A DNA stretch of 64,000 nt from Streptomyces kanamyceticus (GCF_008704495.1 NZ_CP023699.1:6014001-6078000); one strand, 5' to 3'. Shown: positions 18,087 to 27,266, numbered from the stretch's first letter. Notes: a model not told the origin generated them from the letters alone. A program made the numbers and translations.

Positions 18087-19345
18087 GTGGTGGCCTCTGC
18101 GTCCGTGTCGCCCGCGCCTTCCGTGCCGTCCGTGCCTTCCGGGGTGCGCGGACTCGTCTGCCCTCGGCTGTCCGTTGGCGGCTGCGGACCGTCCTTGGTT
18201 GCGCGCGCAGTTCCCCGCGCCCCTGACGGGGCGCCCCTGGAAGGGGCGCGGGGCTGTGACATTTGCGGCTCCGCCGCGCGGGCGCGGCCAGCCCCCACCG
18301 GGCCGCGGGATGACCGTCCCCGAGCGTGCGCCGCCCCCGCCCCGTCGTGGATGTCCTCCCGGGACGAGACCCCGGTCAGGCGGCCCTCCGCGTCGACACG
18401 GGCCACGAGGCCGGTCGGCGCGGACAGGGACTCGTCAAGGGCGGCAAGCAGCGAGTCCGTGTCGCGCAGCGGACGGACGGGGACATCCGCCGCGTCCCCG
18501 TCCTTGTGCCGCCAGGCAACCGGCGCACCCGCGGAGTCGAGGCGGAGTGTCCAGACCCCGCCCTCGGGGGCGGGCCCCCGGGGGACATCCGCCAGCGTCG
18601 TCAACGACAAAAGCTTCAGACCGCGCTCCGCCCCGAGGAAGTCCGCGACAAAGCCGTCCGCGGGGCGGGCGAGCAGCTCGGCGGGTTCGGCGCACTGCAC
18701 GAGGTGCCCGCCGCTGCGGAAGACGGCTATCCGGTCGCCGAGTCGTACGGCCTCGTCGATGTCGTGCGTCACGAAGACGATGGTCTTGTTCAACTCCCGC
18801 TGGAGGCGCAGGAGTTCGTCCTGGAGCTGGGTGCGCACCACCGGGTCGACCGCGCCGAAGGGCTCGTCCATGAGGAGCACCGGCGGGTCCGCGGCGAGCG
18901 CGCGGGCCACGCCGACGCGCTGCTGCTGGCCGCCGGAGAGCTGGTGCGGGTAGCGCTTGCCCGCGTCGGCGGCGAGGCCGACCGTCTCCAGGAGCTCGGC
19001 CGCCCTGGCCCGCGCCTTCCTGCGGCCCCAGCCGAGCAGGAGCGGCACCGTGGCGATGTTGTCGAGGACCGTGCGGTGCGGGAAGAGCCCGGACTGCTGG
19101 ATGACGTAGCCGATGGAGCGGCGCAGTTCGGCCGCGTCCTGTTCGAGGACGTCGCGGCCGCCGACGCGGATGGTCCCCGAGGTCGGGTCGACCATTCGGT
19201 TGATCATCCTGAGGGTCGTCGTCTTGCCGCAACCGGAAGATCCGACGAGTACGGTCACGCCGCCTTCGGGCATGTCGAGGCTGAGGTCGTGGACCGCTGT
19301 CGTGCCGTTCGGGAAGCGTTTGTGGACCGTATCGAATTGGATCAT
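18083..19345 (-). CDS. Quaternary-amine ABC transporter ATP-binding protein with CBS domains and a repeat-derived tail
   Basis: 420 residues. The ABC domain has Walker A GSSGCGKTT (about 34-42), signature LSGGQQQRVGVARAL (about 138-152) and Walker B VLLMDEP (about 160-166), followed by a CBS-type regulatory segment (about 250-330) as in OpuCA, which senses ionic strength. The last 75-85 residues are Arg/Ala/Gly/Pro-rich and unlike the family. This tail is encoded across a copy of the dispersed repeat at 18205-18289, so the usual C-terminus seems to have been replaced or extended. First gene of the operon; its ribosome site is weak. Confidence 0.85.
   Translation of the reverse strand: MIQFDTVHKRFPNGTTAVHDLSLDMPEGGVTVLVGSSGCGKTTTLRMINRMVDPTSGTIRVGGRDVLEQDAAELRRSIGYVIQQSGLFPHRTVLDNIATVPLLLGWGRRKARARAAELLETVGLAADAGKRYPHQLSGGQQQRVGVARALAADPPVLLMDEPFGAVDPVVRTQLQDELLRLQRELNKTIVFVTHDIDEAVRLGDRIAVFRSGGHLVQCAEPAELLARPADGFVADFLGAERGLKLLSLTTLADVPRGPAPEGGVWTLRLDSAGAPVAWRHKDGDAADVPVRPLRDTDSLLAALDESLSAPTGLVARVDAEGRLTGVSSREDIHDGAGAAHARGRSSRGPVGAGRARAAEPQMSQPRAPSRGAPSGARGTARATKDGPQPPTDSRGQTSPRTPEGTDGTEGAGDTDAEATT
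18205..18289. repeat. Dispersed repeat lying inside a coding region
   Basis: The 20-bp element GCGCAGTTCCCCGCGCCCCT (18205-18224) is followed by an inverted AGGGGCGCGGGG and the companion segment CTGTGACATTTGCGGCTCCG. The same companion segment recurs at about 60090-60110. Here the repeat is read through in frame by the ABC ATPase gene. Confidence 0.85.
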
Positions 19346-19482
19346 GAGGAGTCCCTTGCCCGGCTGTATATCGTCATGCAGAGTTCTTGCTGTCTGAATA
19401 GGTTGTCAATGCTCCGGCGTAAATCACTGGTAACAAGTGGCCGCAGGGCAAGACAGGACGTCCGATTTAGGAGGGAATGCGA

Positions 19483-21045
19483 GTGAAGTCGTCTCGTATC
19501 GCGGACAGGGCGACCGGCGACAGGGAAAAGGTCGTCGTCCTCGACGGCCGGGGACTGATGGTCGCAGATGTCGTACGTCTGGCCGAATCGGATGCATTGC
19601 CCGTCCCCGCGACCGACGGGATGAAGCGCGCCGAGGACTCCTGGAACGCGGCACGAGAGATCGCGGCCTGGGGGCGCGTCTACGGCCGCTCCACCGGCGT
19701 CGGCGCGAACCGGAACGAGGACGTGCCCACCGAGGCGGCCGCCGACCACGGTCTGCGGCTGCTGCGCTCGCACGCAGGGGCGGTCGGCGAGGAGCTGCCC
19801 GCGCGGCAGGTCCGCGCGATGCTCGCGGTCCGCGCCAACCAGCTCCTCGCGGGCGGCGCGGGCCTGCGGCCGACCGTCGTCACCGCGCTCTGTCAGGCCC
19901 TGGAGACCGGCGCGTACCCCACGGTCAACGAATTCGGCTCGGTCGGTACAGGCGACATCGCCGCCCTCGCCCAGATGGGCCTCGCGCTCGCGGGCGAGCA
20001 CCCCTGGCAGGGCCCCGGCGCCGCCCCCGAACCCCAGCCCCTCGACAACAACGACGCCCTCGCCCTGATCAGCAGCAACGCCCTCACCCTCGGCCAGTCC
20101 GCGCTCGCCCTGCACGAACTGCGCGGCCTGATCGGCGCCACCCAGGTGGTCGCCGCGCTCTCCCTGATGGCCGTCGACGGGTCGTACGAGGCGTACGCGC
20201 TGCCCGTCCACGAGGCGCGGCGCCACCCCGGCTCGTACGCGGTCGCCGAACGCATGCGGCGCCTGCTCGGCGCCCCCGACCGCCCCACGCCGCCGCTCGG
20301 CCGCATCCAGGACCCCTACGGCTTCCGCTGTGTGCCGCAGATCCACGGGCCCGCGCACGACGCGGCCGACGCCCTCGAGAACGTCCTCACCGTCGAGATC
20401 AACGCGGCCGCCGAGAACCCGCTGATCTCACCCGACGACCTGGCCGCCTACCACCACGGCGGCTTCTACCTCGCCCAACTCGCCCTGGCCCTCGACCACT
20501 TCAGGCTCGCCACGACCCAGGCGGCGCGTCTTTCCACCTCGCGCCTCTCGACCCTCAACGAACCGGGCTTCACCCGCCTGCGGCCCTTCCTCGCCGACGG
20601 CGAACCGGCCTCGTCGGGCGTCATGATCCTCGAATACGCGGCCGGGGCGGCCCTCGGCGACCTGCGGGCCTTCTCCGCGCCCGCCTCGCTCGGCCACGCG
20701 GTGCTCTCCCGCGGCGTCGAGGAGCAGGCCAGCTTCGCCTCGCTCGCCGCCCGCCAGACGCTGCGCGTCTGCTCGGCCTACCGCCTGGTGGTGGGCTGCG
20801 AACTGGTCGCCGCCATAAGGGCGTTGAGGCAGCGCGACATGCGCCTGGACCCCGCGCTCCCGGTCGGCCGCGCCTTCGCGCTCGCCGACGAGGTCTTGGA
20901 CGGAGAGTTCGCCGACCGGCCGCTGACGGATGATGTGACGGCGGCAGCGGGGCTGCTCGACCGGTTCACCGAGCTGTGGACGGAACTGGGCGGCGCGAAC
21001 GGAACGGCCGCCGAGGGATCGGGTGTTGTGAGGGGAACGGTATGA
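19483..21045 (+). CDS. Histidine/aromatic ammonia-lyase family protein lacking the MIO triad
   Basis: 520 residues, the usual length of the HAL/PAL family. It has conserved family features: RSTGVGANRNE near the N-terminus, QDPYGFRCVPQIHGP (about 287-301), and INAAAENPL. In true ammonia-lyases an Ala-Ser-Gly triad in GSVGASGDL cyclises to the MIO electrophile. Here the DNA at 19936-19965 reads G-S-V-G-T-G-D-I, one residue shorter and without ASG, so the canonical MIO cannot form. Function is therefore uncertain: non-lyase role, altered cofactor, or a degenerate enzyme. GTG at 19483 is eight bases after AGGAGG; the ATG at 19477 is too close. The RpiR gene overlaps its stop. Confidence 0.8.
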   Translation: MKSSRIADRATGDREKVVVLDGRGLMVADVVRLAESDALPVPATDGMKRAEDSWNAAREIAAWGRVYGRSTGVGANRNEDVPTEAAADHGLRLLRSHAGAVGEELPARQVRAMLAVRANQLLAGGAGLRPTVVTALCQALETGAYPTVNEFGSVGTGDIAALAQMGLALAGEHPWQGPGAAPEPQPLDNNDALALISSNALTLGQSALALHELRGLIGATQVVAALSLMAVDGSYEAYALPVHEARRHPGSYAVAERMRRLLGAPDRPTPPLGRIQDPYGFRCVPQIHGPAHDAADALENVLTVEINAAAENPLISPDDLAAYHHGGFYLAQLALALDHFRLATTQAARLSTSRLSTLNEPGFTRLRPFLADGEPASSGVMILEYAAGAALGDLRAFSAPASLGHAVLSRGVEEQASFASLAARQTLRVCSAYRLVVGCELVAAIRALRQRDMRLDPALPVGRAFALADEVLDGEFADRPLTDDVTAAAGLLDRFTELWTELGGANGTAAEGSGVVRGTV

Positions 21046-21875
21046 GTGACAGTCCTGCGGCGCGGCTGCAAGTGCTCTTCGAAGGGCACCGGCTCACGCC
21101 GACCCAGCGCCGCATCGCGCACTGCATGGTGCGGCGGGCGGCCGACGTCCCCTTCCTCTCCAGCGTCGAACTGGCCGAGCTGGCCGGGGTGAGCCAGCCG
21201 TCGGTGACCCGCTTCGCGGTGGCGCTCGGCTTCGACGGCTACCCGGCCCTGCGCAAGCACCTGCGGGACGTGGCGCCCCCGGAGACGTCGTTCGGCGACT
21301 CCCTCAACGAGTACCAGCAGGCGGTCCAGGCGGAGATCGAGAACCTGCGGCACCTGGCGGAGGTCCTCGCGGACCCGGCCCCCGTCGAGCGGGCGGGACG
21401 GCTCATCGCCGCCTCCCGCCCGCTGCCCGTCCTCGGCCTGCGCGCCGCCGCGTCCCAGGCGTACGGCTTCGCGTACTTCGCCGCCAAGGTCCACCCCGAC
21501 GTACGCCTCCTGAACGAGGGCGGCACGATGCTCGCCGACCGCGTCGACGCGGCGGTCAGGGCCGGTGCCACCGCCCTCCTCTGCTTCGCGCTGCCCCGCC
21601 ATCCCCGCGAGGTCGTCGACGCCCTCGCCTACGCGCGCTCGGCGGGCCTCACCGTGATCACGGTCGCCGACTCGGCGTTCGCCCCGGTCGCCGCCCACTC
21701 CGACCTTCTGCTCCCGGCCGCGGTCGGCACGGGCCTCGCCTTCGACACGGCCTGCGCCCCGATGCTGCTCGGCCGGGTCCTCCTGGAGGCGATGTGCGAC
21801 GGCCTGCCGGACGCGCAGGCGCGGCTCGAGGAGTTCGATGTGCGGGCGGCGGCGCGGGGGCTCTTCGTGGAGTGA
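21042..21875 (+). CDS. MurR/RpiR-family transcriptional regulator
   Basis: 277 residues. An N-terminal RpiR-type HTH (about 1-80: LSSVELAELAGVSQPSVTRFAVALGFDGYPALRKHL) is joined to a SIS domain (about 120-250) that normally binds a phosphosugar or similar ligand. The ATG overlaps the stop of the lyase-like gene (ATGA), so the two are co-translated and probably work on the same compound. Ligand unknown. Confidence 0.88.
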   Translation: MSDSPAARLQVLFEGHRLTPTQRRIAHCMVRRAADVPFLSSVELAELAGVSQPSVTRFAVALGFDGYPALRKHLRDVAPPETSFGDSLNEYQQAVQAEIENLRHLAEVLADPAPVERAGRLIAASRPLPVLGLRAAASQAYGFAYFAAKVHPDVRLLNEGGTMLADRVDAAVRAGATALLCFALPRHPREVVDALAYARSAGLTVITVADSAFAPVAAHSDLLLPAAVGTGLAFDTACAPMLLGRVLLEAMCDGLPDAQARLEEFDVRAAARGLFVE

Positions 21876-21934
21876 GGGCGCACGGCTGACGGCGCCGCAC
21901 CACGGGGCACGGCGCCGCCGGTCCTCGGCGCGGG

Positions 21935-22309
21935 TCAGACGTCCAGGCTCGTCTCGATGCGCCTGAGCTGGTGGCGGGCCATGGCGAGGTTCGCCCGGTC
22001 CTTGTCGAGGGCCAGATAGAGGAAGAGGCCGTTGTTGTTGCGCCCCTTGATCAGCCGGATCAGGTGGTACTGCGTGCCGAGCGAGATCAGGATGTCCTCG
22101 ATCTCGTCCTTCAGCCCCAGGAGTTCCATCGTGCGCAGCTTGGCGCGCACGACGTCCGTGTTCCCCGCCGCGGCCACGGACAGGTCCAGTTCCTTGCCGC
22201 CGCCGATCGTGCCGAGGGCCATGCCGCTCGTGTAGTCGACCAGGGCGGCGCCGACGACGCCGTCGATGGACGTGGTGGCTTCCTTGAGTGCGGTCTCCGT
22301 GTTGGCCAT
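21935..22309 (-). CDS. Roadblock/LC7-like small protein (third of a cluster)
   Basis: 124 residues with the compact alpha/beta pattern of roadblock/LC7 proteins: IDGVVGAALVDYTSGMALGTIGGG near the N-terminus and a central ISLGTQYHLIRLIKG...GLFLYLALDK strand pair. Roadblock proteins in bacteria (MglB, CvnB) bind or activate Ras-like GTPases. No GTPase or kinase gene is adjacent, so this differs from the four-gene conservons. It is a close paralogue of the product of 23642-24100. ATG start after GGAAG. Confidence 0.75.
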   Translation of the reverse strand: MANTETALKEATTSIDGVVGAALVDYTSGMALGTIGGGKELDLSVAAAGNTDVVRAKLRTMELLGLKDEIEDILISLGTQYHLIRLIKGRNNNGLFLYLALDKDRANLAMARHQLRRIETSLDV

Positions 22310-22384
22310 GAATCGTGCACTTCCTTTCCGTCTGCTGGGTGTCCGCGATGACGAGGACGGTGAGGGTGTGGTGGGGGGCATGGG

Positions 22385-22777
22385 TCAGGGTTCCTCCGCT
22401 CGTACGACGGCGGCGTCGACCAGGTCGCCGATGAGCGCGCTGGAGCGGCGAGCCTCCAGATGCAGCCGGCCCACGTTGATCTGGGGCTCGGCGAGCAGGG
22501 TCAGGACGGCCGATGAACCGGCCGCGTAGGTGGCCACGTATCCGTGGTCGGCGCGGATCAACAGCTCGCGGAAGTCGCCCTGATGGGTCGCGTCGGACAG
22601 GCGCAGGGCCACCGCGAGCGCCGCCGCGGTGAGGGCGCAGACGCCCTCCACCTCCACGTCCGTGGCGTCCTGCGCGAGGACGAGCCCGTCGACACTGGCG
22701 GTCAGCGCGCCCCTGAGCTGGGGGAGCCGGGTCCGCAGCCGTTTCAGTTCGCCGGTCACATCGGCTTCCGAAGTCAT
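22385..22777 (-). CDS. Roadblock/LC7-domain protein (second of a cluster)
   Basis: 130 residues. SVDGLVLAQDATDVEVEGVCALTAAALAVALRLSD is the typical roadblock opening, followed by [26 protein letters not shown]. The ATG at 22777 is chosen because GGGAGGAG lies just upstream. It follows the DUF4388-like gene by 82 bases on the same strand, so the four genes 24100 to 21935 probably make one operon. Confidence 0.8.
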   Translation of the reverse strand: MTSEADVTGELKRLRTRLPQLRGALTASVDGLVLAQDATDVEVEGVCALTAAALAVALRLSDATHQGDFRELLIRADHGYVATYAAGSSAVLTLLAEPQINVGRLHLEARRSSALIGDLVDAAVVRAEEP

Positions 22778-22859
22778 CAGCTTTCTCCTCCCGGTGCGCT
22801 TCCAGAGCGCCATGAGCTTCATGGGGGACAGGACTCGGCCCGGTGAGCGGTACGGGCAT

Positions 22860-23636
22860 TCACAGGGTTGCCTCCAGCGCGTCGCGAACCCGGCGTAGTA
22901 GGGCGATGTCCGGCGCCGCGGAGTCCGCCGGGACCGGGAGGGGAAGGGCCACGGGGGCCGCCGCGGGGTCCTGCGGCTGCGGGGGTTCCACGAGGCCCGC
23001 CGCGGCCAGCCGTCTGACCTCGATCAGTGTGTGGAACGTGGGACGGCCGAGCGCCCAGGCGATGGCGGTCGGCGTGCGGACGCCGTCGGCCAGGCGCAGC
23101 AGGGCGCGCTGGCGTCCGGTGACGGTCTGTCCCGGCGCGGGCGGCCGGGGCACCACGGGCGCGGTGTCGACGTCGGGGCAGGGCCAGATGCCGTCGAGGA
23201 GTGCCCGGCGGCGCCGCGTCTCGCGCTCCACGGCCTCGGCGTCCACGGGGCGCACCCGGCCGAGCCAGTGCGCGACGCCGTAGCGGAACCGGGTGGGCCC
23301 GCAGGCGGGGCCGAGCACGAAGAACGCGGCGTCGTACAGCGCGCCGAGATGGCACATCTCCAGCTCGCCCGCGGCCACCCGGCCGCTGTCGATCAGATGG
23401 CGCCCCACCTCGTGCCGGGTCCCCGCCAGCGTGAGGGACTCCTGCCAGCCCTGCTCGGGCAGCGACCCGCCCGCCGTGAGCAGTACGTCGATGCCCGGCG
23501 CGGCGGGGCTCTCCGCGTGCACGACGCGTCCTTCGACGAGGTAGAGCGTGCCCTGGTCGCGCAGGAACGCGCCGGTGGCCCGCTCGTCGGCGAGGCGCAG
23601 CAGCATGGGCGACGTGGCGGGCGCGGTGATCCGCAT
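22860..23636 (-). CDS. DUF4388/PATAN-like protein
   Basis: 258 residues. The N-terminal third (LLRLADERATGAFLRD...LYLVEGRVVHAESP) matches the DUF4388 (PATAN-like) pattern seen in bacterial signalling proteins. A middle helical part and a C-terminal Pro/Ala-rich linker with a helical end follow; TPTAIAWALGRPTFHTLIEVRRLAAAGLVE looks like a winged-helix segment. GAGGTGA lies five bases before the ATG, overlapping the preceding gene's stop. Together with three roadblock proteins it may form a small polarity or switch module; that is inference. Confidence 0.65.
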   Translation of the reverse strand: MRITAPATSPMLLRLADERATGAFLRDQGTLYLVEGRVVHAESPAAPGIDVLLTAGGSLPEQGWQESLTLAGTRHEVGRHLIDSGRVAAGELEMCHLGALYDAAFFVLGPACGPTRFRYGVAHWLGRVRPVDAEAVERETRRRRALLDGIWPCPDVDTAPVVPRPPAPGQTVTGRQRALLRLADGVRTPTAIAWALGRPTFHTLIEVRRLAAAGLVEPPQPQDPAAAPVALPLPVPADSAAPDIALLRRVRDALEATL

Positions 23637-23641
23637 GGCGC

Positions 23642-24100
23642 TCACCTCAGCACCAGGCGCTCGGACAGGTCCCGCAACTGCCTGCGGGCGAGGGCGAGGT
23701 TGCCGGTGCACCGGTCGAGCCAGAGGTACAGGAAGACGCTGCTGTCGAAGGTCGTCTCGACGAAGCGGATCAGATGGAATCCGGCGCGGGTGGTGAGGAT
23801 GAGGTCCTCGACGGGGAGCCCTTTGGCATCGTCGTCCGCGCCGTCGTAGGTGCCGCCGCCCGTGCTGTCGTACGGGCCGCTCTCCGTGTCGTCGTACGTC
23901 GCGTCGGCCGGTGCGAACGCCCGGTACTCGGCGGCGGCGCGGGCCACCTCCGCCGTCTCCGCGGCGGTCGCCTCGTGGTCGCCGTTGGGCGATTCGCCGA
24001 CTGAACCGAGGGCGAGCCCACTGGTCCAGTCGACGATCGCGGCTCCGCGTGCCCCGGGCAGTGTCATCGCCTCGAGCAGACACTCGTCGATTCCGGGCAC
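23642..24100 (-). CDS. Roadblock/LC7-like protein with an acidic insertion (first of a cluster)
   Basis: 152 residues, paralogous to the product of 21935-22309: GARGAAIVDWTSGLALGSVGE near the N-terminus and AGFHLIRFVETTF...VFLYLWLDR in the second half. An acidic, Tyr/Gly/Asp-rich insertion of about 45 residues (around 50-95) separates the two. The GTG at 24100 is chosen because GGGGAGGCAGC precedes it perfectly. It is the first gene of the cluster; the upstream gap to 24346 carries no gene. Confidence 0.72.
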   Translation of the reverse strand: MPGIDECLLEAMTLPGARGAAIVDWTSGLALGSVGESPNGDHEATAAETAEVARAAAEYRAFAPADATYDDTESGPYDSTGGGTYDGADDDAKGLPVEDLILTTRAGFHLIRFVETTFDSSVFLYLWLDRCTGNLALARRQLRDLSERLVLR

Positions 24101-24346
24101 GCTGCCTCCCCTTCCCCAGGTGAAACCGGGTGGCCCCCACCACCCGACCGGGTGGTTCGCACCACTCGGTGGGAGGAAAGTACGCAGCGAAACCCCGGTT
24201 CCGTGAGGAATGGGCATTTCCCGGGGGAACGTGCCCGATCTCGACGGGATCGGCTCACGGGGGCATCCGGGACGGCTCGCGAATGACCGGATGTATCGAG
24301 CAAGCGATCGAGCCGTCCCCCGGGTCGGTTCAGACCCCCGTCAAGC

Positions 24347-25711
24347 TCAGTCCTCGCCCCGCGCCTTCAGGACCGCCTTGTTGACCACCCACAGTCCGAC
24401 CCCGATGGCGATCAGCACGCCCGCCCGGATGTAGACCTCGGCCGGACGGTCCGCCAGGGGGCTCGCCAGGATCAGGGCCGTGATCGCGCCCAGTACCGGC
24501 AGGACCGTCGGCGTACGGAAGTGCTTGTGGTCGACCCGGTCGCGGCGCAGGACCAGGACCGAGACGTTGACCACCGCGAACACGCACAGGAGCAGGAACG
24601 CCGTGGTGTCGCCCAGGCCCTCGATCTCGCCCGTGGAGACCAGGCCGATGGCGAGCAGCGAGACGAAGACGATGCCGACGACCGGGGTGCGGCGGCGGGA
24701 GAGGACGCGGCCCATGGCGCGCGGCAGGATGCGTTCGTTGGCCATGCCGTAGCAGAGCCGCGAGGCCATCATGATGTTGATCAGCGCCGAGTTGATGACC
24801 GCGAACAGGGCGATCAGGGCGAAGAGTTCGTGCGGGAAGTCGACGCCGCCCGCCTTCACGACTTCGAGCAGCGGGCCGCTCGATCCCTCCAGGGTCTTGT
24901 AGTCGACCAGGAGGGAGGAGACCAGCGCGACCAGGACGTAGATGGTGCCCGTGACCGCGACGCCGATGAAGATCGCGCGCGGGAAGGTGCGCACCGGATC
25001 CTTCGTCTCCTCGGCCATGTTGACCGAGTCCTCGAAGCCGACGAAGGCGAAGAAGCCGAGCGCCGTCGCCCCCAACACCCCCGTCATCAGGGCGTATCCG
25101 GTTCCGTTCGCTTCAAAGTCGGTGAGCCGGGACGGTTCGCCGTCGCCGGTCAGGACGGCGTACGCGCCGATCCCCAGGATGATGACGAGGCCCGTCAGCT
25201 CGACGAGCGTGAGGACCACGTTCGCCTTCACCGACTCCGAGACGCCGCGCATGTTCAGGGCGGCGAGCAGCACGATGAAGGTGATCGCGATCAGGGTGGG
25301 CGGCAGCGCGTCGCCCGTCAGCTCGCCGAGGTAGTCCCCGCTGAACGCGCGGGCCGCCGCGCTCGCCGAGGAGAGCCCGGAGCACATCACCATGAAGGCG
25401 ATGATGAAGGTGAGGAACGGCGTCTTGAACGCCTTCTGGGTGTAGAGCGCGGCACCCGCCGCCTTCGGGTACTTGCCGACGAGTTCGACGTACGAGGCGG
25501 CCGTCAGGAACGCCACGACGAAGCCGATCGCGAACGGCAGCCACAGCGCGCCGCCGACCTTCCCCGCGACCTTGCCGGTGGTGGCGTAGATGCCGGTGCC
25601 GAGGATGTCGCCGATCACGAAGAGGATCAGGAGCTTGGGGCCGATGGCGCGGTGCAGGGCGCCTTCTTCGGCGGGCGGTGGTGTGGTGGTGGACGTGCCG
25701 GTTGTCGTCAC
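24347..25711 (-). CDS. APC-family amino acid permease
   Basis: 454 residues with about 12 transmembrane helices. LLILFVIGDILGTGIYATTGKVAG in TM1 carries the unwound G-x-G region of the amino acid-polyamine-organocation family. GTG start at 25711 after GGGGAGGCACCT. Its position next to a PLP decarboxylase and upstream of the hut genes suggests amino-acid or amine uptake; the substrate is not known. Confidence 0.87.
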   Translation of the reverse strand: MTTTGTSTTTPPPAEEGALHRAIGPKLLILFVIGDILGTGIYATTGKVAGKVGGALWLPFAIGFVVAFLTAASYVELVGKYPKAAGAALYTQKAFKTPFLTFIIAFMVMCSGLSSASAAARAFSGDYLGELTGDALPPTLIAITFIVLLAALNMRGVSESVKANVVLTLVELTGLVIILGIGAYAVLTGDGEPSRLTDFEANGTGYALMTGVLGATALGFFAFVGFEDSVNMAEETKDPVRTFPRAIFIGVAVTGTIYVLVALVSSLLVDYKTLEGSSGPLLEVVKAGGVDFPHELFALIALFAVINSALINIMMASRLCYGMANERILPRAMGRVLSRRRTPVVGIVFVSLLAIGLVSTGEIEGLGDTTAFLLLCVFAVVNVSVLVLRRDRVDHKHFRTPTVLPVLGAITALILASPLADRPAEVYIRAGVLIAIGVGLWVVNKAVLKARGED

Positions 25712-25841
25712 AGGTGCCTCCCCCGAGACCGGTAGCGGGTCTGGAGGGAGGGTCTGCCCGTGACGCACGTCACCATGCGGGAGTTGAGGAAGCCCAGAGC
25801 TTGGTGAGCTCAGAGCCTGGTGCACCCAGAGCCTGGCGCGT

Positions 25842-27266
25842 TCAGAGGTGGCGCAGCGCGTCCCGTTCCGCGCCGCCGCCCGCCTCCGCCACGATCTCGT
25901 CGAGCGTCTGCGGCTCGCGCACCGCGGCGAAGCGCACCTCGTCCGCGTACGACGAGAAGCCGTAGATGCCGGGCCTGGCAAGGCTGTTGTACGAGTAGTG
26001 GTGCGCGAAGTAGTAGGCGCCGGTGTCCAACGCCGCCACGTAGTCGCCCTGTTCGAGCAGCGGCAGCGGGCGGTTCTCGGCGAGCAGGTCGCCCGCGAAG
26101 CAGGCGGGGCCCGCCACGTCCTGGCCGACGGCGGGACCGCTCCTGGGCCTGCCCTTGGGGTCGTAGGCGGCGATCCGCAGCGGCCACGACGCGGGCGCGT
26201 ACACGGTCCGCGTCGCCACCTGCACGCCCGCGTGCGTCAGCGCGATCGGACGGCCGCCCGCCTTCTTCACGTACTCGACGCGGGCGAGGAGCGTGCCCTG
26301 CTTGGCGAGCAGCGAGCGGCCGAACTCGGTGACCAGGCCGTAGCGCCCGTCGAGCAGCCCCGGCACGCGGGACTTGAGGCGGCGCGCGTACTGCGCGTGG
26401 GTCGGACTCACCTCGTCGGAGGAGAAGTTGACGGGCAGTCCGCCGCCGATGTCGATGGTGTCGATCTGCCGCCGCCCTGCGCGTTCGTTGACCTCCTCGG
26501 CCAGTTCGTACGCCGCGGTGACGCCCCGCACCATCATCTCCAGGGTCATGCCCTGCGACCCGGAGTGCGCGTGCAGGCGGGTCAGCCACGGCCGGTCCAG
26601 GTAGGCCTGGAGGAGCCAGTCGCGGGCGCCGGGGTCGCGCAGCGGCACCCCGAACTTGGAGGTGGCCGTCGCCGTCGACACCGCGTCGATCGAGCCGCCG
26701 CCGATCTGCGGGTTCACCCGCAGGCCGATGGGCGATCCGGTCGGCGCCGACTGGACGAGCGTGTCGATGCGGGCCAGCTCCTGCGGGTTGTCCGCGTTCA
26801 CGGCGATGCCGAGTGCCAGGGCCTGGCGCAGTTCGGCGGGGGTCTTGGCGGGGGAGTCGAGGACGGTGTCCGCGGGCGCGATGCCCGCGGCCCTGGCGAT
26901 GCCGAGCTCCCCGGGGCTCGCCACCTCGGCGCCGATGCCCGCCGAGCGCAGCAGCCTGAGCACCGGCACCAGCGGGGCGGCCTTGACCGCGAAGGCGTGC
27001 AGCACGGGGGTGCCCGGCTCGACGACGGCGTCGAAGGCGGCGCGCAGCTCGGCGGCGGCCGTGCGGATGCCGGTGACGTCGAGCAGCCCGACGACGGGGG
27101 CGGCGGGCCCCACGACGCCCTGTTCGACGGCGGCGCGCACGGCTTGGTCGCGGCGGGTGGCGCTGTCGCCGCTCGCGCGGAGGTCCTGGGTCTTCTCCTG
27201 GTCCGGGGTGGTGCCCGGGCCCTGCTCGCCGTGGGTGATCTGCTCGCGTTCCTCGTCCGTGCCCAT
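25842..27266 (-). CDS. Diaminopimelate/ornithine decarboxylase-like PLP enzyme (fold type III)
   Basis: 474 residues. The alanine-racemase-like barrel carries the PLP lysine in HAFAVKAAP (about 90-98), HSGSQG (about 236-241) and the glycine-rich IGGGLPVNF loop. The C-terminal beta domain has CFAGDLL, where bona fide LysA enzymes have CESGD. It decarboxylates a basic or diamino acid. Streptomyces carry another housekeeping lysA, so this is probably a specialised paralogue; the substrate is unknown. The first about 30 residues are a charged, low-complexity extension. Confidence 0.82.
   Translation of the reverse strand: MGTDEEREQITHGEQGPGTTPDQEKTQDLRASGDSATRRDQAVRAAVEQGVVGPAAPVVGLLDVTGIRTAAAELRAAFDAVVEPGTPVLHAFAVKAAPLVPVLRLLRSAGIGAEVASPGELGIARAAGIAPADTVLDSPAKTPAELRQALALGIAVNADNPQELARIDTLVQSAPTGSPIGLRVNPQIGGGSIDAVSTATATSKFGVPLRDPGARDWLLQAYLDRPWLTRLHAHSGSQGMTLEMMVRGVTAAYELAEEVNERAGRRQIDTIDIGGGLPVNFSSDEVSPTHAQYARRLKSRVPGLLDGRYGLVTEFGRSLLAKQGTLLARVEYVKKAGGRPIALTHAGVQVATRTVYAPASWPLRIAAYDPKGRPRSGPAVGQDVAGPACFAGDLLAENRPLPLLEQGDYVAALDTGAYYFAHHYSYNSLARPGIYGFSSYADEVRFAAVREPQTLDEIVAEAGGGAERDALRHL

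Noticed and set aside
21935..24100. A conservon (cvnA-D) locus
   Set aside because: No sensor-kinase-like CvnA, no DUF742 CvnC and no GTPase CvnD are present; only roadblock-type proteins and a DUF4388 protein.
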